Shown here: positions 8,241-16,892 of the stretch, in pieces
How positions within the stretch are numbered: position 1 is the stretch's first letter
How the letters are laid out: each line of letters opens with the position of its first letter
From: Coprovicinus avistercoris
Lineage (GTDB): Bacteria > Actinomycetota > Coriobacteriia > Coriobacteriales > Atopobiaceae
Direction: 5' to 3'
NCBI GenBank assembly: GCA_018714895.1
Contig: DVMQ01000006.1
Span: 62,001 to 126,000 of the forward strand
DNA: 64,000 nt
The notes under the pieces: generated by a model
Seen by the model: only the letters and a program-made list of their open reading frames with translations
What the model was told of the DNA's origin: nothing
Databases searched by the model: none
Made by a program: the position numbers and the translations under genes

Positions 8241-8936
8241 ATGGACAAGAAGCTGCTGCTTGCGCCATCAATGGGTTGTTGCGATCTGTTTGATTTCGCT
8301 CACCAAGTTGAATTTATTGATACTCGTGCAGACTTTTTTCATATTGATATTAAAGACGGCAACTATGTAAAGACCTATAGCATCGGCCCTGATTTTATGG
8401 CGGCACTTAAGGACCGTACTTCCACTCCTATGGATGCACACCTTATGGTTAAGCATCCGCAGTGGATTATTGAGGACTGTGCTAAAGCTGGAGCAACGTA
8501 TATTACTCCGCATACTGACTGCATCGAAAGCGATGCTTTTGTCACGTTTAACAAGATTATTTCGCTCGGCTGCAAGGCTGGTGTTGCGCTTAATCCCGCT
8601 GCACCACTTGAAGGTATCCGCCACTATCTGCCACTGCTTTCCAAAGTAACCATCATGATTGTTGATGCTGGTTACGCAGGACAAAAAGTCATTGAGCCAA
8701 TGTACGACAAAATTCATACGCTCGCTCAGTGGCGTGAAGATATGGGCCTTTCTTTCCTTATCGAGGCAGATGGTTCAATGAATGGCGATGTATATCGCCC
8801 GTTGTATGAAGCCGGTGCTGACGTTGTTGTTCTTGGTCCTCCAGCACTGTGGAACAAAGACGAGAACATCGAAACCGCCTGGGACATTATGCAGGGCGAA
8901 GTTGATGCCGCGCTTGATGGGGCAGTTTGCTGGTAA
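8241..8936 (+). CDS. ribulose-phosphate 3-epimerase family, allulose-6-phosphate epimerase-like
   Basis: TIM-barrel epimerase, 231 residues, resembling E. coli AlsE (D-allulose-6-phosphate to D-fructose-6-phosphate). HIDIKDG carries metal and catalytic residues, DAHLMV holds the metal-binding His, and VDAGYAGQKVIEPMYDKI is the mobile loop (AlsE has VDPGFAGQPFIPEMLDKL). IEADGSMN holds the second catalytic Asp. The ATG at 8241 is preceded by GGAG; the upstream TTG at 8235 is less well placed. The ALNPAAPLEGI segment also matches AlsE (LNPETPVEAM). Its place between two dehydrogenases and a PfkB kinase supports a role in converting an unusual ketose phosphate. Confidence 0.82.
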   Translation: MDKKLLLAPSMGCCDLFDFAHQVEFIDTRADFFHIDIKDGNYVKTYSIGPDFMAALKDRTSTPMDAHLMVKHPQWIIEDCAKAGATYITPHTDCIESDAFVTFNKIISLGCKAGVALNPAAPLEGIRHYLPLLSKVTIMIVDAGYAGQKVIEPMYDKIHTLAQWREDMGLSFLIEADGSMNGDVYRPLYEAGADVVVLGPPALWNKDENIETAWDIMQGEVDAALDGAVCW

Positions 8937-9006
8937 TTCAGTCCAAATAGCAGTCAGAAACCATGCAAGGCATGGACAAATATACAAAACAGATAGGAGA
9001 ACATGA

Positions 9007-10395
9007 ATGGGTGAAGTAAAAGGGGCGAATATCGGTGCAAGACTTGACCGCCTGCCCAATTCTAGCTGGCACGTAAAAATGTGGCTTATTGTTGCATTTG
9101 CACTGCTTGTATGCTGGTCTAACGGCATTGCCGGTTCTGTTCAGAACATCCTTCTGAACGAGATCCACTGGCTGCAGCCTGGTACTACGCTGCTCGCAAT
9201 GTGGGGAACCACCTATACCTTGGGCCAACTGTTCGGCGCACTTATCGGTGGCCCAATTGGCGATAAGATCGGTCGTAAGAAGTCAATCCTGCTTTACGAG
9301 ACGATCCACATCATCGTTATGATTGGCGCTGCAGTATCTCCTAACATCTACGTCCTGTATGTGTTCCGTTTCCTGCAGGGTCTTGGTCTCGGTGCTTTGC
9401 TCGTTGTTCTCTTTGCAGCTTTTACCGAGTATGTTCCTGGTCGTAACCGTGGTGTTTGGTCGAGCCGCAACTCCTTCATTGGTAACTGGGCTCACCCCAT
9501 TTGCAACCTTATTGGTTTTATCCTTATCGTTATGGCAATCCCGAGCGATCTGAACTGGCGTATTCAGTTCATGATTCCTTCGATTCTTTCAATTATTGCC
9601 ACCATTCTTATTGCAAAGAATTTCCCCGAGTCCCCGCGTTGGCTTGAGTCTCAGGGTCGCGTTAAGGAAGCTGATGCCATTCTTACTCAGATCGAGAAGA
9701 GCATTGAGGCTTCCACTGGCAAGCCACTGCCCCCTGTCACCGAAGCTTCTAAGCCCGTCAAGAATCTTCCGTATTCTGCTCTGTTCCATGGCAAGCTGCT
9801 TCGTCGTACCATCGTTGGTTCGCTCGTTCTTATCGGTATGAACACCATCCAGTACACCCTCATGACCTGGATGCCGTCGCTGCTCGTAGGCCTTGGCTAT
9901 GACACTTCTACCTCTCAGTTCATGACAATGTTTGGTCTGTTTGGCGCACCGTTTGGTATCTTCATTGCCTCACTTATCATGGATCGTATTCCTCGTAAGG
10001 TCATGGGTGTTCTGTTGCTTGCCGGTATGGCTATCTTCGGCATTATCATCGGCGTTACTACGCAGATGGGTATCGTGAACATGACCGGCCTTATTGCCCT
10101 CACGTTCCTTATGAACACCATCATTTATATGTACGTTTGCTACGCATCGGCTGTATACGTTCCGGAGATGTGGCCGACTTCCGCTAAGCTCTCCGGCTCT
10201 GGCTTCTGCAACGCTATGGGACGTTTAGCCAACGTGTTCTTCCCGTTCCTGGTTACAGCACTTGCTGCTATGAACTCCAGTTACGTATTTGTCCTGCTTG
10301 CTGCCGTTTCGGTAATCATCGCCGTGGCTGTTGGAGCAGCAGGTGTTGAGACTCGTGGCGAGTCTGTTGAGGCAATCGGTGACCTTGACGAGTAA
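9007..10395 (+). CDS. MFS sugar/polyol transporter
   Basis: Twelve-segment major facilitator, 462 residues, of the sugar porter type. GGPIGDKIGRKKSI is the conserved loop 2-3 motif (D-R/K-x-G-R-R/K), RFLQGLGLGA lies in TM4, and PESPRWL after TM6 is a sugar-porter hallmark. A second loop motif, MDRIPRKVMG, falls between TM8 and TM9. It likely imports the sugar or polyol used by the surrounding enzymes by proton symport. GGAG at 8997-9000 selects the ATG at 9007. A small hairpin, CCATGC-AAG-GCATGG (8961-8975), sits in the gap after the epimerase gene. Confidence 0.85.
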   Translation: MGEVKGANIGARLDRLPNSSWHVKMWLIVAFALLVCWSNGIAGSVQNILLNEIHWLQPGTTLLAMWGTTYTLGQLFGALIGGPIGDKIGRKKSILLYETIHIIVMIGAAVSPNIYVLYVFRFLQGLGLGALLVVLFAAFTEYVPGRNRGVWSSRNSFIGNWAHPICNLIGFILIVMAIPSDLNWRIQFMIPSILSIIATILIAKNFPESPRWLESQGRVKEADAILTQIEKSIEASTGKPLPPVTEASKPVKNLPYSALFHGKLLRRTIVGSLVLIGMNTIQYTLMTWMPSLLVGLGYDTSTSQFMTMFGLFGAPFGIFIASLIMDRIPRKVMGVLLLAGMAIFGIIIGVTTQMGIVNMTGLIALTFLMNTIIYMYVCYASAVYVPEMWPTSAKLSGSGFCNAMGRLANVFFPFLVTALAAMNSSYVFVLLAAVSVIIAVAVGAAGVETRGESVEAIGDLDE

Positions 10396-10436
10396 AGCAA
10401 GATACACGGCGAATTGCTGAAGGAGTGTTTGTTGCA

Positions 10437-11507
10437 ATGAAAAATAGCAAGGCAATTCTAGTTGAACCGAAGCACTTTGAGATAAAGGAAGCGCCTGTAC
10501 CTGAGCCTGGTCCAACCGATATTCTGCTCAAAGTTGAGTACGTTGGTATGTGCGGTTCCGATATCCACGGATTTGAGTTTGGTCCGTTTATCCCGCCTAA
10601 AGACCCCAATCAAGAGATTGGTCTTGGTCATGAGGTTGCCGGTGAAGTTGCTGCTGTCGGCTCTGAGGTAACGGAGTTTAAGGTTGGCGATAAGGTCCTC
10701 ATCGAGCCTGGTGTGCCTGATGGAACCTGCGTGTACTGCCGTGAGGGTCGCTATAACATCTGCCCCGACGTGGACTTTATGGCTACCCAGCCCAACTATC
10801 GCGGCGCTCTCTGCCAGTATATGGTGCATCCGGCAGAGTGGACCTATCACGTACCTGAGGGCATGACCACCATGGAGGGCGCTCTGGTAGAGCCTGCAGC
10901 CGTTGGTATGCACGCAGCAGTGCTTGGTGGCGCAACATTAGGTAGCCACATCGTTATTCTCGGCTGCGGCACCATTGGTCTTATGACACTTCAGGCCTGC
11001 GTGAGCTTGGGTGCAACTGACATTACAGTCGTAGATGTCATTCCTTCTAAGCTTGAACTTGCAAAGAAGCTTGGTGCTAAGGAAGCGCTCAATGGCAAAG
11101 AGGTAGACGTTGTTTCTTACCTCCGCTCTGACGAGAAGTTTGGCGATCACGGTGTGGATCTCGTCTTCGAGTGCTCAGGCTCTGCGTTCCTGGCACAGGA
11201 AGCAGTAGATCTCGTTGCACGTGGCGGCAAGATCATGATGGTCGGCACGCAGAACAAGCCAGTTCCCATTAACTTCCTCAAGATCAACCGCGAGGTTACT
11301 ATCCAGACTTCCTTCCGTTACTGCAATGACTATCCGCGCACTATCGAGGCCATTGCTACCGGCAAGTTCAATGTCAAAGACATGGTTACCAACGTCTATG
11401 ACTACAAGGATGTCCAGCAGGCCTTCTCTGACGCAATTGATCCGGTGAAAAAGCAGGACATGGTCAAGGGTGTTGTAAAGGTTGCCGGTACCCCTGGTTG
11501 CGAATAA
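10437..11507 (+). CDS. zinc-dependent polyol dehydrogenase (sorbitol/iditol dehydrogenase type)
   Basis: MDR-family dehydrogenase, 356 residues, close to L-iditol 2-dehydrogenase. GMCGSDIHGFEFG and GLGHEVAGEVAAVG carry catalytic zinc ligands. EPAAVGMHA follows the domain hinge, and GCGTIGLMTLQAC is the NAD-binding loop. The structural zinc cysteines are only partly kept (CVYCREGRYNIC has three Cys). The ATG at 10437 follows AAGGAG; GTG 10425 overlaps that SD and is rejected. It is a second, distinct dehydrogenase in the same cluster. With a ketose-phosphate epimerase next door, oxidation of a hexitol to a ketose is plausible but not shown. Confidence 0.85.
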   Translation: MKNSKAILVEPKHFEIKEAPVPEPGPTDILLKVEYVGMCGSDIHGFEFGPFIPPKDPNQEIGLGHEVAGEVAAVGSEVTEFKVGDKVLIEPGVPDGTCVYCREGRYNICPDVDFMATQPNYRGALCQYMVHPAEWTYHVPEGMTTMEGALVEPAAVGMHAAVLGGATLGSHIVILGCGTIGLMTLQACVSLGATDITVVDVIPSKLELAKKLGAKEALNGKEVDVVSYLRSDEKFGDHGVDLVFECSGSAFLAQEAVDLVARGGKIMMVGTQNKPVPINFLKINREVTIQTSFRYCNDYPRTIEAIATGKFNVKDMVTNVYDYKDVQQAFSDAIDPVKKQDMVKGVVKVAGTPGCE

Positions 11508-11554
11508 AGCGGCACTCAGCAGGTTTTAGGAATACGTAAGCAAGGAGAATAACA

Positions 11555-12397
11555 ATGCTTGCAAACATTAAATTCTGGGAAAACAAGGCTAAGGAAGGCC
11601 AGTTCGCAATCCCTCACTTCAACGTATGGAACGCCGAAATGCTCATGGGTGTTATCGACGCTGCTGAGGAAGAGAACGCTCCTATCATTATTTCCTTTGG
11701 TACTGGCTTCGTAGGCAACACGGTCTTTGAGGACTTTTGCTGGATGATGCTGGCTATGGCCAAGGAGGCCAAGGTTCCAGTTATTACTCACTGGGATCAC
11801 GGTCGCAGCATGGAAATTATTCAGAATGCCTATACCCATGGTATGAACTCAGTCATGCGCGATGCTTCTGCTCTGCCTTTCGAGGAGAACATCAAGGAGA
11901 TCAAGACCGCTGTTGATTACTTCCATCCACTGGGAGTGCCGGTAGAGGCAGAGCTTGGTCATGTGGGCAATGAGACTGTGTATGAAGAGGCACTCGCTGC
12001 ATATGCCTATACCGACCCAAGCCAGGCAGCAGAGTTTGTAGAGCGTACCGGCTGCGACTCACTTGCCGTTGCTGTTGGTAATGTACACGGTCACTACAGC
12101 GCTGAGCCCAAGATTAGCTTTGATGTTATTGAGAAGTGCCGCGACGCTGTTGATGTACCACTCGTTCTGCATGGTGCTTCCGGCATTGGTGATGAAGACA
12201 TTAAGACTGCCATTTCCTGCGGTATCGCAAAGATCAACATCCACACTGAGCTCTGCGACGCTGCTATGGGTGCTATCCGCGAGCACACCGACGATTCGTT
12301 CCTCGAGCTCGAGCGTGCAGTGCGCCAGGCAGTAAAGGATCGCGCAAAGTACAAGATCGAGCTGTTCGGCGACGCTGACAAGGCTGATGTTAGGTAA
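11555..12397 (+). CDS. class II ketose-bisphosphate aldolase
   Basis: Zinc-dependent aldolase, 280 residues, of the fructose/tagatose-bisphosphate type. THWDHGRSM carries the zinc His and the catalytic Asp, AELGHVGNE is the second metal segment, and HGASGIGDEDI and GIAKINIHTEL are the phosphate-binding motifs. The usual LHLDHG motif reads THWDHG here. It splits a ketose 1,6-bisphosphate into two triose phosphates, the exit step to glycolysis. It is 20 bases from the PfkB gene, so the two are likely co-translated. Fructose versus tagatose specificity cannot be decided from sequence alone. SD AAGGAG. Confidence 0.87.
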   Translation: MLANIKFWENKAKEGQFAIPHFNVWNAEMLMGVIDAAEEENAPIIISFGTGFVGNTVFEDFCWMMLAMAKEAKVPVITHWDHGRSMEIIQNAYTHGMNSVMRDASALPFEENIKEIKTAVDYFHPLGVPVEAELGHVGNETVYEEALAAYAYTDPSQAAEFVERTGCDSLAVAVGNVHGHYSAEPKISFDVIEKCRDAVDVPLVLHGASGIGDEDIKTAISCGIAKINIHTELCDAAMGAIREHTDDSFLELERAVRQAVKDRAKYKIELFGDADKADVR

Positions 12398-12417
12398 CGG
12401 TAGGACTGGAGCTTTTA

Positions 12418-13383
12418 ATGGATAAGACGCTTGATGTTGTCTGCGTCGGCGCAGCAATTGTAGATGTGCCACTCCAGCCGGTCAGCAGGAACATATTCGA
12501 CAGCGAATCGTATCCCCTCGAGCAAATCTCCATGACTATCGGCGGTGATGCCATCAATGAGTCGACAATTATTACGCGACTTGGTGGCAAGGTTGGCCTT
12601 ATGAGTCTCGTTGGTAACGATGCGGTGGGTGACTACATCATTCGCCATTGTGACATGGTAGGCATTAACCATGAGGGCGTACGCCGAGTGGATGGAATAG
12701 ATACCTCCATTAACGTTGCTCTCATTACCGAAGATGGTGAGCGTACCTTTGTAACAAATCGCAACGGCAGCCTTTGGAAGCTTTGCGGCGATGATATCGA
12801 CCTTTCGCTCATCCCGCGTGGCAAGATTTTGTCAATGGCTAGCTTCTTCAACAGCCCTCGGCTCGATAACGACGCGATTGTAAAAATCTTTAAGGTTGCC
12901 AAAGATGCAGGTATGACCATCGTCGCTGACATGATTAAGCCTCGTTTGGGCGAGACCTTCAACGATATTGCTGGAGCGCTTTCCTACGTGGATTACTTCT
13001 TCCCGAACATTGAAGAAGCAGAACAAATGACAGGCGAGAATACGGTTGAAGCTGTAGCTGAAAAGATTCTGACCTATGGCGTAAAGAACGTCATTATCAA
13101 AATTGGCCGTAAGGGCGCACTTATTGATGGCGTGGGATACGAGCCGTTTGTAGTGCCAGCTGTTGAAGGTATTACGGCCCTTGATACGACTGGCGCCGGC
13201 GATAACTTTGCCTCTGGTTTTATTACGGGGTTGCTTGAAGGCAAAGATGTTCGTGAATGTGGCGAGTACGGAAACGTAGCAGCTTCCATTGCTATTCAGA
13301 GCATTGGTGCTACCACCGGCATTACTGGCCGTGATGTTTTTGATGCGCGTATGGCGCAGTACCGCGCACAAAACCCCCGTTAA
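12418..13383 (+). CDS. PfkB-family carbohydrate kinase
   Basis: Ribokinase/PfkB-family sugar kinase, 321 residues. GGDAINEST near residue 42 is the N-terminal substrate motif. DTTGAGDNFASGF near residue 258 is the C-terminal signature with the catalytic Asp and anion hole. Start ATG 12418 with SD CTGGAG. The order kinase, aldolase, epimerase and dehydrogenases suggests phosphorylation of a ketose or ketose phosphate before aldol cleavage. The exact substrate is unknown; a fructokinase or a 6-phosphofructo/tagatose kinase would both fit. Confidence 0.85.
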   Translation: MDKTLDVVCVGAAIVDVPLQPVSRNIFDSESYPLEQISMTIGGDAINESTIITRLGGKVGLMSLVGNDAVGDYIIRHCDMVGINHEGVRRVDGIDTSINVALITEDGERTFVTNRNGSLWKLCGDDIDLSLIPRGKILSMASFFNSPRLDNDAIVKIFKVAKDAGMTIVADMIKPRLGETFNDIAGALSYVDYFFPNIEEAEQMTGENTVEAVAEKILTYGVKNVIIKIGRKGALIDGVGYEPFVVPAVEGITALDTTGAGDNFASGFITGLLEGKDVRECGEYGNVAASIAIQSIGATTGITGRDVFDARMAQYRAQNPR

Positions 13384-13402
13384 TTTTCACTTCCTCCCAT
13401 AG

Positions 13403-13422
13403 GGGGCCACATATGTGGCCCC
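13403..13422. terminator. intercistronic perfect hairpin
   Basis: GGGGCCAC-ATAT-GTGGCCCC, two perfect 8-bp GC-rich arms, lies in the 72-base gap between the PfkB and aldo/keto reductase genes. No T-run follows, so mRNA processing or stabilisation is more likely than termination. Confidence 0.55.
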
Positions 13423-13455
13423 GTACTACCTCACATAAGAGAGAGGACATACAAC

Positions 13456-14442
13456 ATGCGTTATATGGAACTTGGTAGTTCAGGCATTCAGGTTTCCAAA
13501 ATGGGCCTTGGTACATGGGCAATCGGAGGCGGCCCTGCATGGAGCGGTGGCCCCAGCGAGCAGAACGCCATCGACACCATTATCGAAGCAGCTCATCAGG
13601 GCATTAACATGGTGGATACTGCTCCTGGCTATAACTTCGGTGCTTCCGAGGAGATTGTCGGTAAGGCTCTGAAGCAGCTCGATCGTGAAAAGGTTGTTCT
13701 TGTTACCAAGTGCGGCGTTGTGTGGAATCGTAAGGGATCGGTTTGGAATAAGGTTGGCGACCGACAGCTCTACAAGCTGCTTACACCAGAATCTGTAAAG
13801 CTTGAGGTTGAAGAGTCTCTGCAGCGCCTCGGCACCGATTACATCGATCTTTACATGACTCACTGGCCCTCTGTTCCACCATTTGAGACCCCTATTGCTG
13901 AGACGGTAGGCGCCCTCAATGAGCTCAAGGAAGAGGGCAAGATTCGCGCTATTGGTGCAGCTAACGTTAGCATCGAGCAGATTCATGAGTATCTTGACTG
14001 CTGTGAGCTCGACCTCGTTCAGGGTAAGTACAACGTACTTGAGCGTGGCGTTGAGAATGATCTGTTGCCGCTGTGCCGTGAGCATCGCATTACTATGCAG
14101 GCATACTCACCGCTTGAGCAGGGTCTGCTCACAGGAACCATTTCTAAGGACTACCGTCCTGAGCCGGGCAATGCTCGTGCTAACAAGAAGTGGTGGCAGC
14201 CTGGCAATATGGAGCGCGTTATCGACATGCTCGATGGGTGGAAGCCGCTCTGCGAGAAGTATGACTGCTCTATTCCAACACTCTGCCTTGCCTGGATTAT
14301 GAACCAGGGCGATGAAGTCAACCTGCTGACCGGCGCAACTGAGCCAGATCAGGTTGTTATGAATGCACGCGCAGCCGACATTGTCATTGATGAAGAAGAC
14401 CTTCGCACCATGCGCGAGGATGCTGAGGCTCTGGATCGTTAA
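13456..14442 (+). CDS. aldo/keto reductase
   Basis: NADP(H)-dependent AKR barrel enzyme, 328 residues. The catalytic tetrad is visible: Asp and Tyr in DTAPGYNFGASEE, Lys in VLVTKCGV, His in LYMTHWPS. GAANVS and the C-terminal cofactor segment LTGATEPDQV are present. It probably reduces or oxidises an aldose or keto sugar made by the cluster. Start ATG 13456, SD GAGAGGA. It is the last enzyme of the polyol cluster before the symporter gene, separated from it by a strong hairpin. Confidence 0.85.
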   Translation: MRYMELGSSGIQVSKMGLGTWAIGGGPAWSGGPSEQNAIDTIIEAAHQGINMVDTAPGYNFGASEEIVGKALKQLDREKVVLVTKCGVVWNRKGSVWNKVGDRQLYKLLTPESVKLEVEESLQRLGTDYIDLYMTHWPSVPPFETPIAETVGALNELKEEGKIRAIGAANVSIEQIHEYLDCCELDLVQGKYNVLERGVENDLLPLCREHRITMQAYSPLEQGLLTGTISKDYRPEPGNARANKKWWQPGNMERVIDMLDGWKPLCEKYDCSIPTLCLAWIMNQGDEVNLLTGATEPDQVVMNARAADIVIDEEDLRTMREDAEALDR

Positions 14443-14457
14443 TCCACATAAACAGAT

Positions 14458-14488
14458 ACGTCTCGCTCGAAGCGAGCGAGACGTGTTT
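14458..14488 (+). terminator. hairpin between aldo/keto reductase and symporter genes
   Basis: The perfect 12-bp arms ACGTCTCGCTCG (14458-14469) and CGAGCGAGACGT (14473-14484) have a 3-base loop and are followed by GTTTTC. It is likely a terminator or strong attenuator that lowers expression of the downstream transporter. Confidence 0.7.
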
Positions 14489-14517
14489 TCACCCTTTTCA
14501 AAGAAAGGAGGGTTGTC

Positions 14518-15867
14518 ATGGCCACTGAGGGGGTTAAAAAGAAAAAGCTCAACATTGTGCAAAAGATGTTTGTAGCTGTGATTTTGGGCATTTTTGTTGG
14601 AATAGGATGCATTTTCTTTAGAAATGCTATCGGACAAGATAGTGCACTATGGAGCTCTATTTATCAGTTCTTATTTGTTGATATTTCATCTCCAGAGGGT
14701 GTTTCTGGCATCGGTTTGTTCTATATCGTCAGCCAGCTCTTCATGCATATGTTGCAGGTATCCATTGTGCCGCTCGTTTTAGTTTCATTGGCACTCTCCA
14801 TAAGCGATATTGCTCAGCCAGAAAAGCTTGGTAGATTAGCTATTCGTACGCTCATTACCTTCTTGGGATTCTATGTAGTAGCTGCTGCTATTGCAGGTAC
14901 TGTCTCATATCTTGTTGCGCAATCTGGCGGTTTTAATGTCATCCTGCCCGATGATGTAGTGACAGAGACTACCTCGGTAGATGCATATAACCCACTTTCA
15001 GTAATTGTGAGCATCGTGCCGGATAACATGATTTCGGCGATGTCGAGCAATAACTCGGTGTTGGCTGTGTGCTTCCTGGGCATCGTTATTGGCATCTGCA
15101 TGTCGCGCTTAGGCGAAAAGGTTGAGCCGCTCAAAAAAGTATTCGTGAGCATCGATGCAATAATTCAAATGTTCGTAAACTTTGTGCTTGATAAGCTCGG
15201 CCCGGTGTGTATCTTCTGCATGATAACCAGGAGCTTAGCGGTTTATGGAACAGATTATTTGCGTCCAGCAGCAGTATGGATTGCAACAACGATGATCCTC
15301 TGCACTGTTCTTGCCTTCACACTCTATCCGCTGTTGATCTTTATCTTCACAAGGCTTAACCCGTTTAAGTTTGCAAAAAAGATCGCTAAGGTTGCTTTGT
15401 TTGGAGCTGCAACGCAGTCATCTGCAGCTACGCTGCCGCTTAACATGAAGACTTGCAAGGACGAGCTAGGTGTTTCTGAAGACGTTGCCAGTTTTGTTTT
15501 GCCAACAGGTGTCACTATTCATATGAACGGCACCACGACTATGCAAATCATCGCCGTAACCTTCATTGGTACGGCGGCCGGTATCGAGATGACACCTGCC
15601 CTTATTGCAACCGCAGCGCTTATTGCCATTACGGTCGCCATGGGTACGCCGCCCATTCCGGCAGCTGGAGCTACGCTTGTATCAGTTGTTATGCTTGGCG
15701 CAGGACTCAATACACCTCTGTGCTATGTGGGCTACTCACTTGTTCTTGCACTTAACTACGTGCCCGGAATGGCAGTTATGCCTATGAATGTTGTTGATGA
15801 TGCTGCTGCGAGCGTTATCGTGAGCCACAAAGAGGGTACGCTCGACAAAGATGTCTACAACAGCTAA
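14518..15867 (+). CDS. dicarboxylate/amino acid:cation symporter (DAACS)
   Basis: Sodium- or proton-coupled transporter of the glutamate transporter fold, 449 residues with about eight membrane segments. The serine-rich re-entrant loop is seen as TQSSAATLPLN, and HMNGTTTMQ corresponds to the NMDGT region of TM7. TPPIPAAGATLV falls in the second hairpin loop. The substrate is probably a C4-dicarboxylate or an amino acid such as serine or glutamate. SD AAAGGAGGG precedes ATG 14518. Why such a carrier follows sugar enzymes is not clear; it may export or import an organic acid, or be only loosely coupled to the cluster. Confidence 0.83.
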   Translation: MATEGVKKKKLNIVQKMFVAVILGIFVGIGCIFFRNAIGQDSALWSSIYQFLFVDISSPEGVSGIGLFYIVSQLFMHMLQVSIVPLVLVSLALSISDIAQPEKLGRLAIRTLITFLGFYVVAAAIAGTVSYLVAQSGGFNVILPDDVVTETTSVDAYNPLSVIVSIVPDNMISAMSSNNSVLAVCFLGIVIGICMSRLGEKVEPLKKVFVSIDAIIQMFVNFVLDKLGPVCIFCMITRSLAVYGTDYLRPAAVWIATTMILCTVLAFTLYPLLIFIFTRLNPFKFAKKIAKVALFGAATQSSAATLPLNMKTCKDELGVSEDVASFVLPTGVTIHMNGTTTMQIIAVTFIGTAAGIEMTPALIATAALIAITVAMGTPPIPAAGATLVSVVMLGAGLNTPLCYVGYSLVLALNYVPGMAVMPMNVVDDAAASVIVSHKEGTLDKDVYNS

Positions 15868-15890
15868 TTGAGAGATAGTCCTCCCTTTTC

Positions 15891-15935
15891 CAGCCCTGGA
15901 ATGCCAAGATACAGAGGCATCTAGGGCTGCTTTAT
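15891..15935 (+). terminator. terminator after the polyol cluster
   Basis: CAGCCCT (15891-15897) pairs with AGGGCTG (15923-15929), and inside it ATGCC pairs with GGCAT. CTTTATTA follows. It separates the symporter gene from the regulator gene. Confidence 0.65.
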
Positions 15936-15962
15936 TAACTGATTGCTAAAAACCAGCTGAAA

Positions 15963-15973
15963 TGTTTGAAACA
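15963..15973. promoter_or_regulatory. candidate DeoR-family operator, site 2
   Basis: TGTTTGAAACA within ATGTTTGAAACAAA (15962-15975), identical to site 1 at 6947-6960. It is followed by CTGTGATAA near 15990, also found near 6641. Its place ~65 bases before the deoR-type start suggests autoregulation. Confidence 0.65.
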
Positions 15974-16039
15974 AAGATTATATTGTGATGATAATCTGTG
16001 ATAAAGGAATATTGGTCTGTGCGCATCAAGGAGCATCTT

Positions 16040-16798
16040 ATGAGAGGCGTTGAGCGACAAGAACAAATTAAAAGTTATATCCACGCTTCGCATAAGGTGA
16101 CTGTTGCAGATTTGAGCAACCGGTGGAATGTTACCGAGGAGACTGTTCGAAGAGATCTCGATAAGCTTGAAGAGCAGGGCTTTATTACTCGTATCCGCGG
16201 TGGAGCTATATGGAATGCAACCGTTTCTCGCAGCGGGGCTCGTTTTCTCGAGAGAAAAAGCCGTCAAGTTCAGGCTAAACAACATATTGCGCGGTGTACA
16301 GAAGAGTTCCTGCGCAATTGTATGACCGTGGCGGCTGATGACAGTACAACAGTGCTCGAAGCTTTACGCGTGGTTGGCGACGACACTTCTCTGAAAGTGC
16401 TCACCAATGCTGTGGAGCCGCTTATCGCATCCGAAGAGATGGCATTTCAAATAATTTCTACCGGTGGCATTTTTAACCGCAATGCGCTGGCATTCTATGG
16501 GGAGACCGCAGCGCAAACAATTTTGCGCTACCACGTTGACCTTGCTCTTATTGGTTGCGCCGGGCTAGATCTTCAAAAAGGGGTAACCGATTCCAACGAA
16601 TCAGAAATTGTTGTAAAACGCACTATGTTGCAGCAGGCCGATCGTGTAGCTGTGCTTGCTGACCATACAAAATTTGGTCGTGTGGCATTTCTTGAGCTTT
16701 CAGACTTGGACAAGATCTCCTATCTCATAACGGATGAACGTCCACCGGAAGAATGGGTGGCACGCTGCGCAGAGCTTGGTGTTGAGCTCATCTATTAA
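16040..16798 (+). CDS. DeoR/GlpR-family transcriptional regulator
   Basis: Sugar-responsive repressor, 252 residues. The N-terminal winged HTH (ERQEQIKSYIH, then VADLSNRWNVTEETVRRDL and the wing ITRIRGGA) is typical. The C-terminal DeoR effector domain has DDSTTVLEAL, STGGIFN and DHTKFGR, which bind a phosphorylated sugar. The frame is open from 15998, but AAGGAG at 16028-16033 selects ATG 16040, and the family usually starts right at this MxxxERQ segment. It lies downstream of the polyol cluster and is the natural candidate to bind the shared TGTTTGAAACA sites. Confidence 0.88.
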   Translation: MRGVERQEQIKSYIHASHKVTVADLSNRWNVTEETVRRDLDKLEEQGFITRIRGGAIWNATVSRSGARFLERKSRQVQAKQHIARCTEEFLRNCMTVAADDSTTVLEALRVVGDDTSLKVLTNAVEPLIASEEMAFQIISTGGIFNRNALAFYGETAAQTILRYHVDLALIGCAGLDLQKGVTDSNESEIVVKRTMLQQADRVAVLADHTKFGRVAFLELSDLDKISYLITDERPPEEWVARCAELGVELIY

Positions 16799-16892
16799 GT
16801 GCGCATCTATACTAGAATGAGCGCAATACCTTCAATACTTCGTCTCTGTCTTTGGGCAGACACGTTATAAGTCGAAAGAATGGAGACAGGAC

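Noticed and set aside
16799..16892. SAM riboswitch before metA
   Set aside because: The 94-base gap is too short, and no conserved helices or terminator are seen. The metY upstream region likewise shows no such fold.
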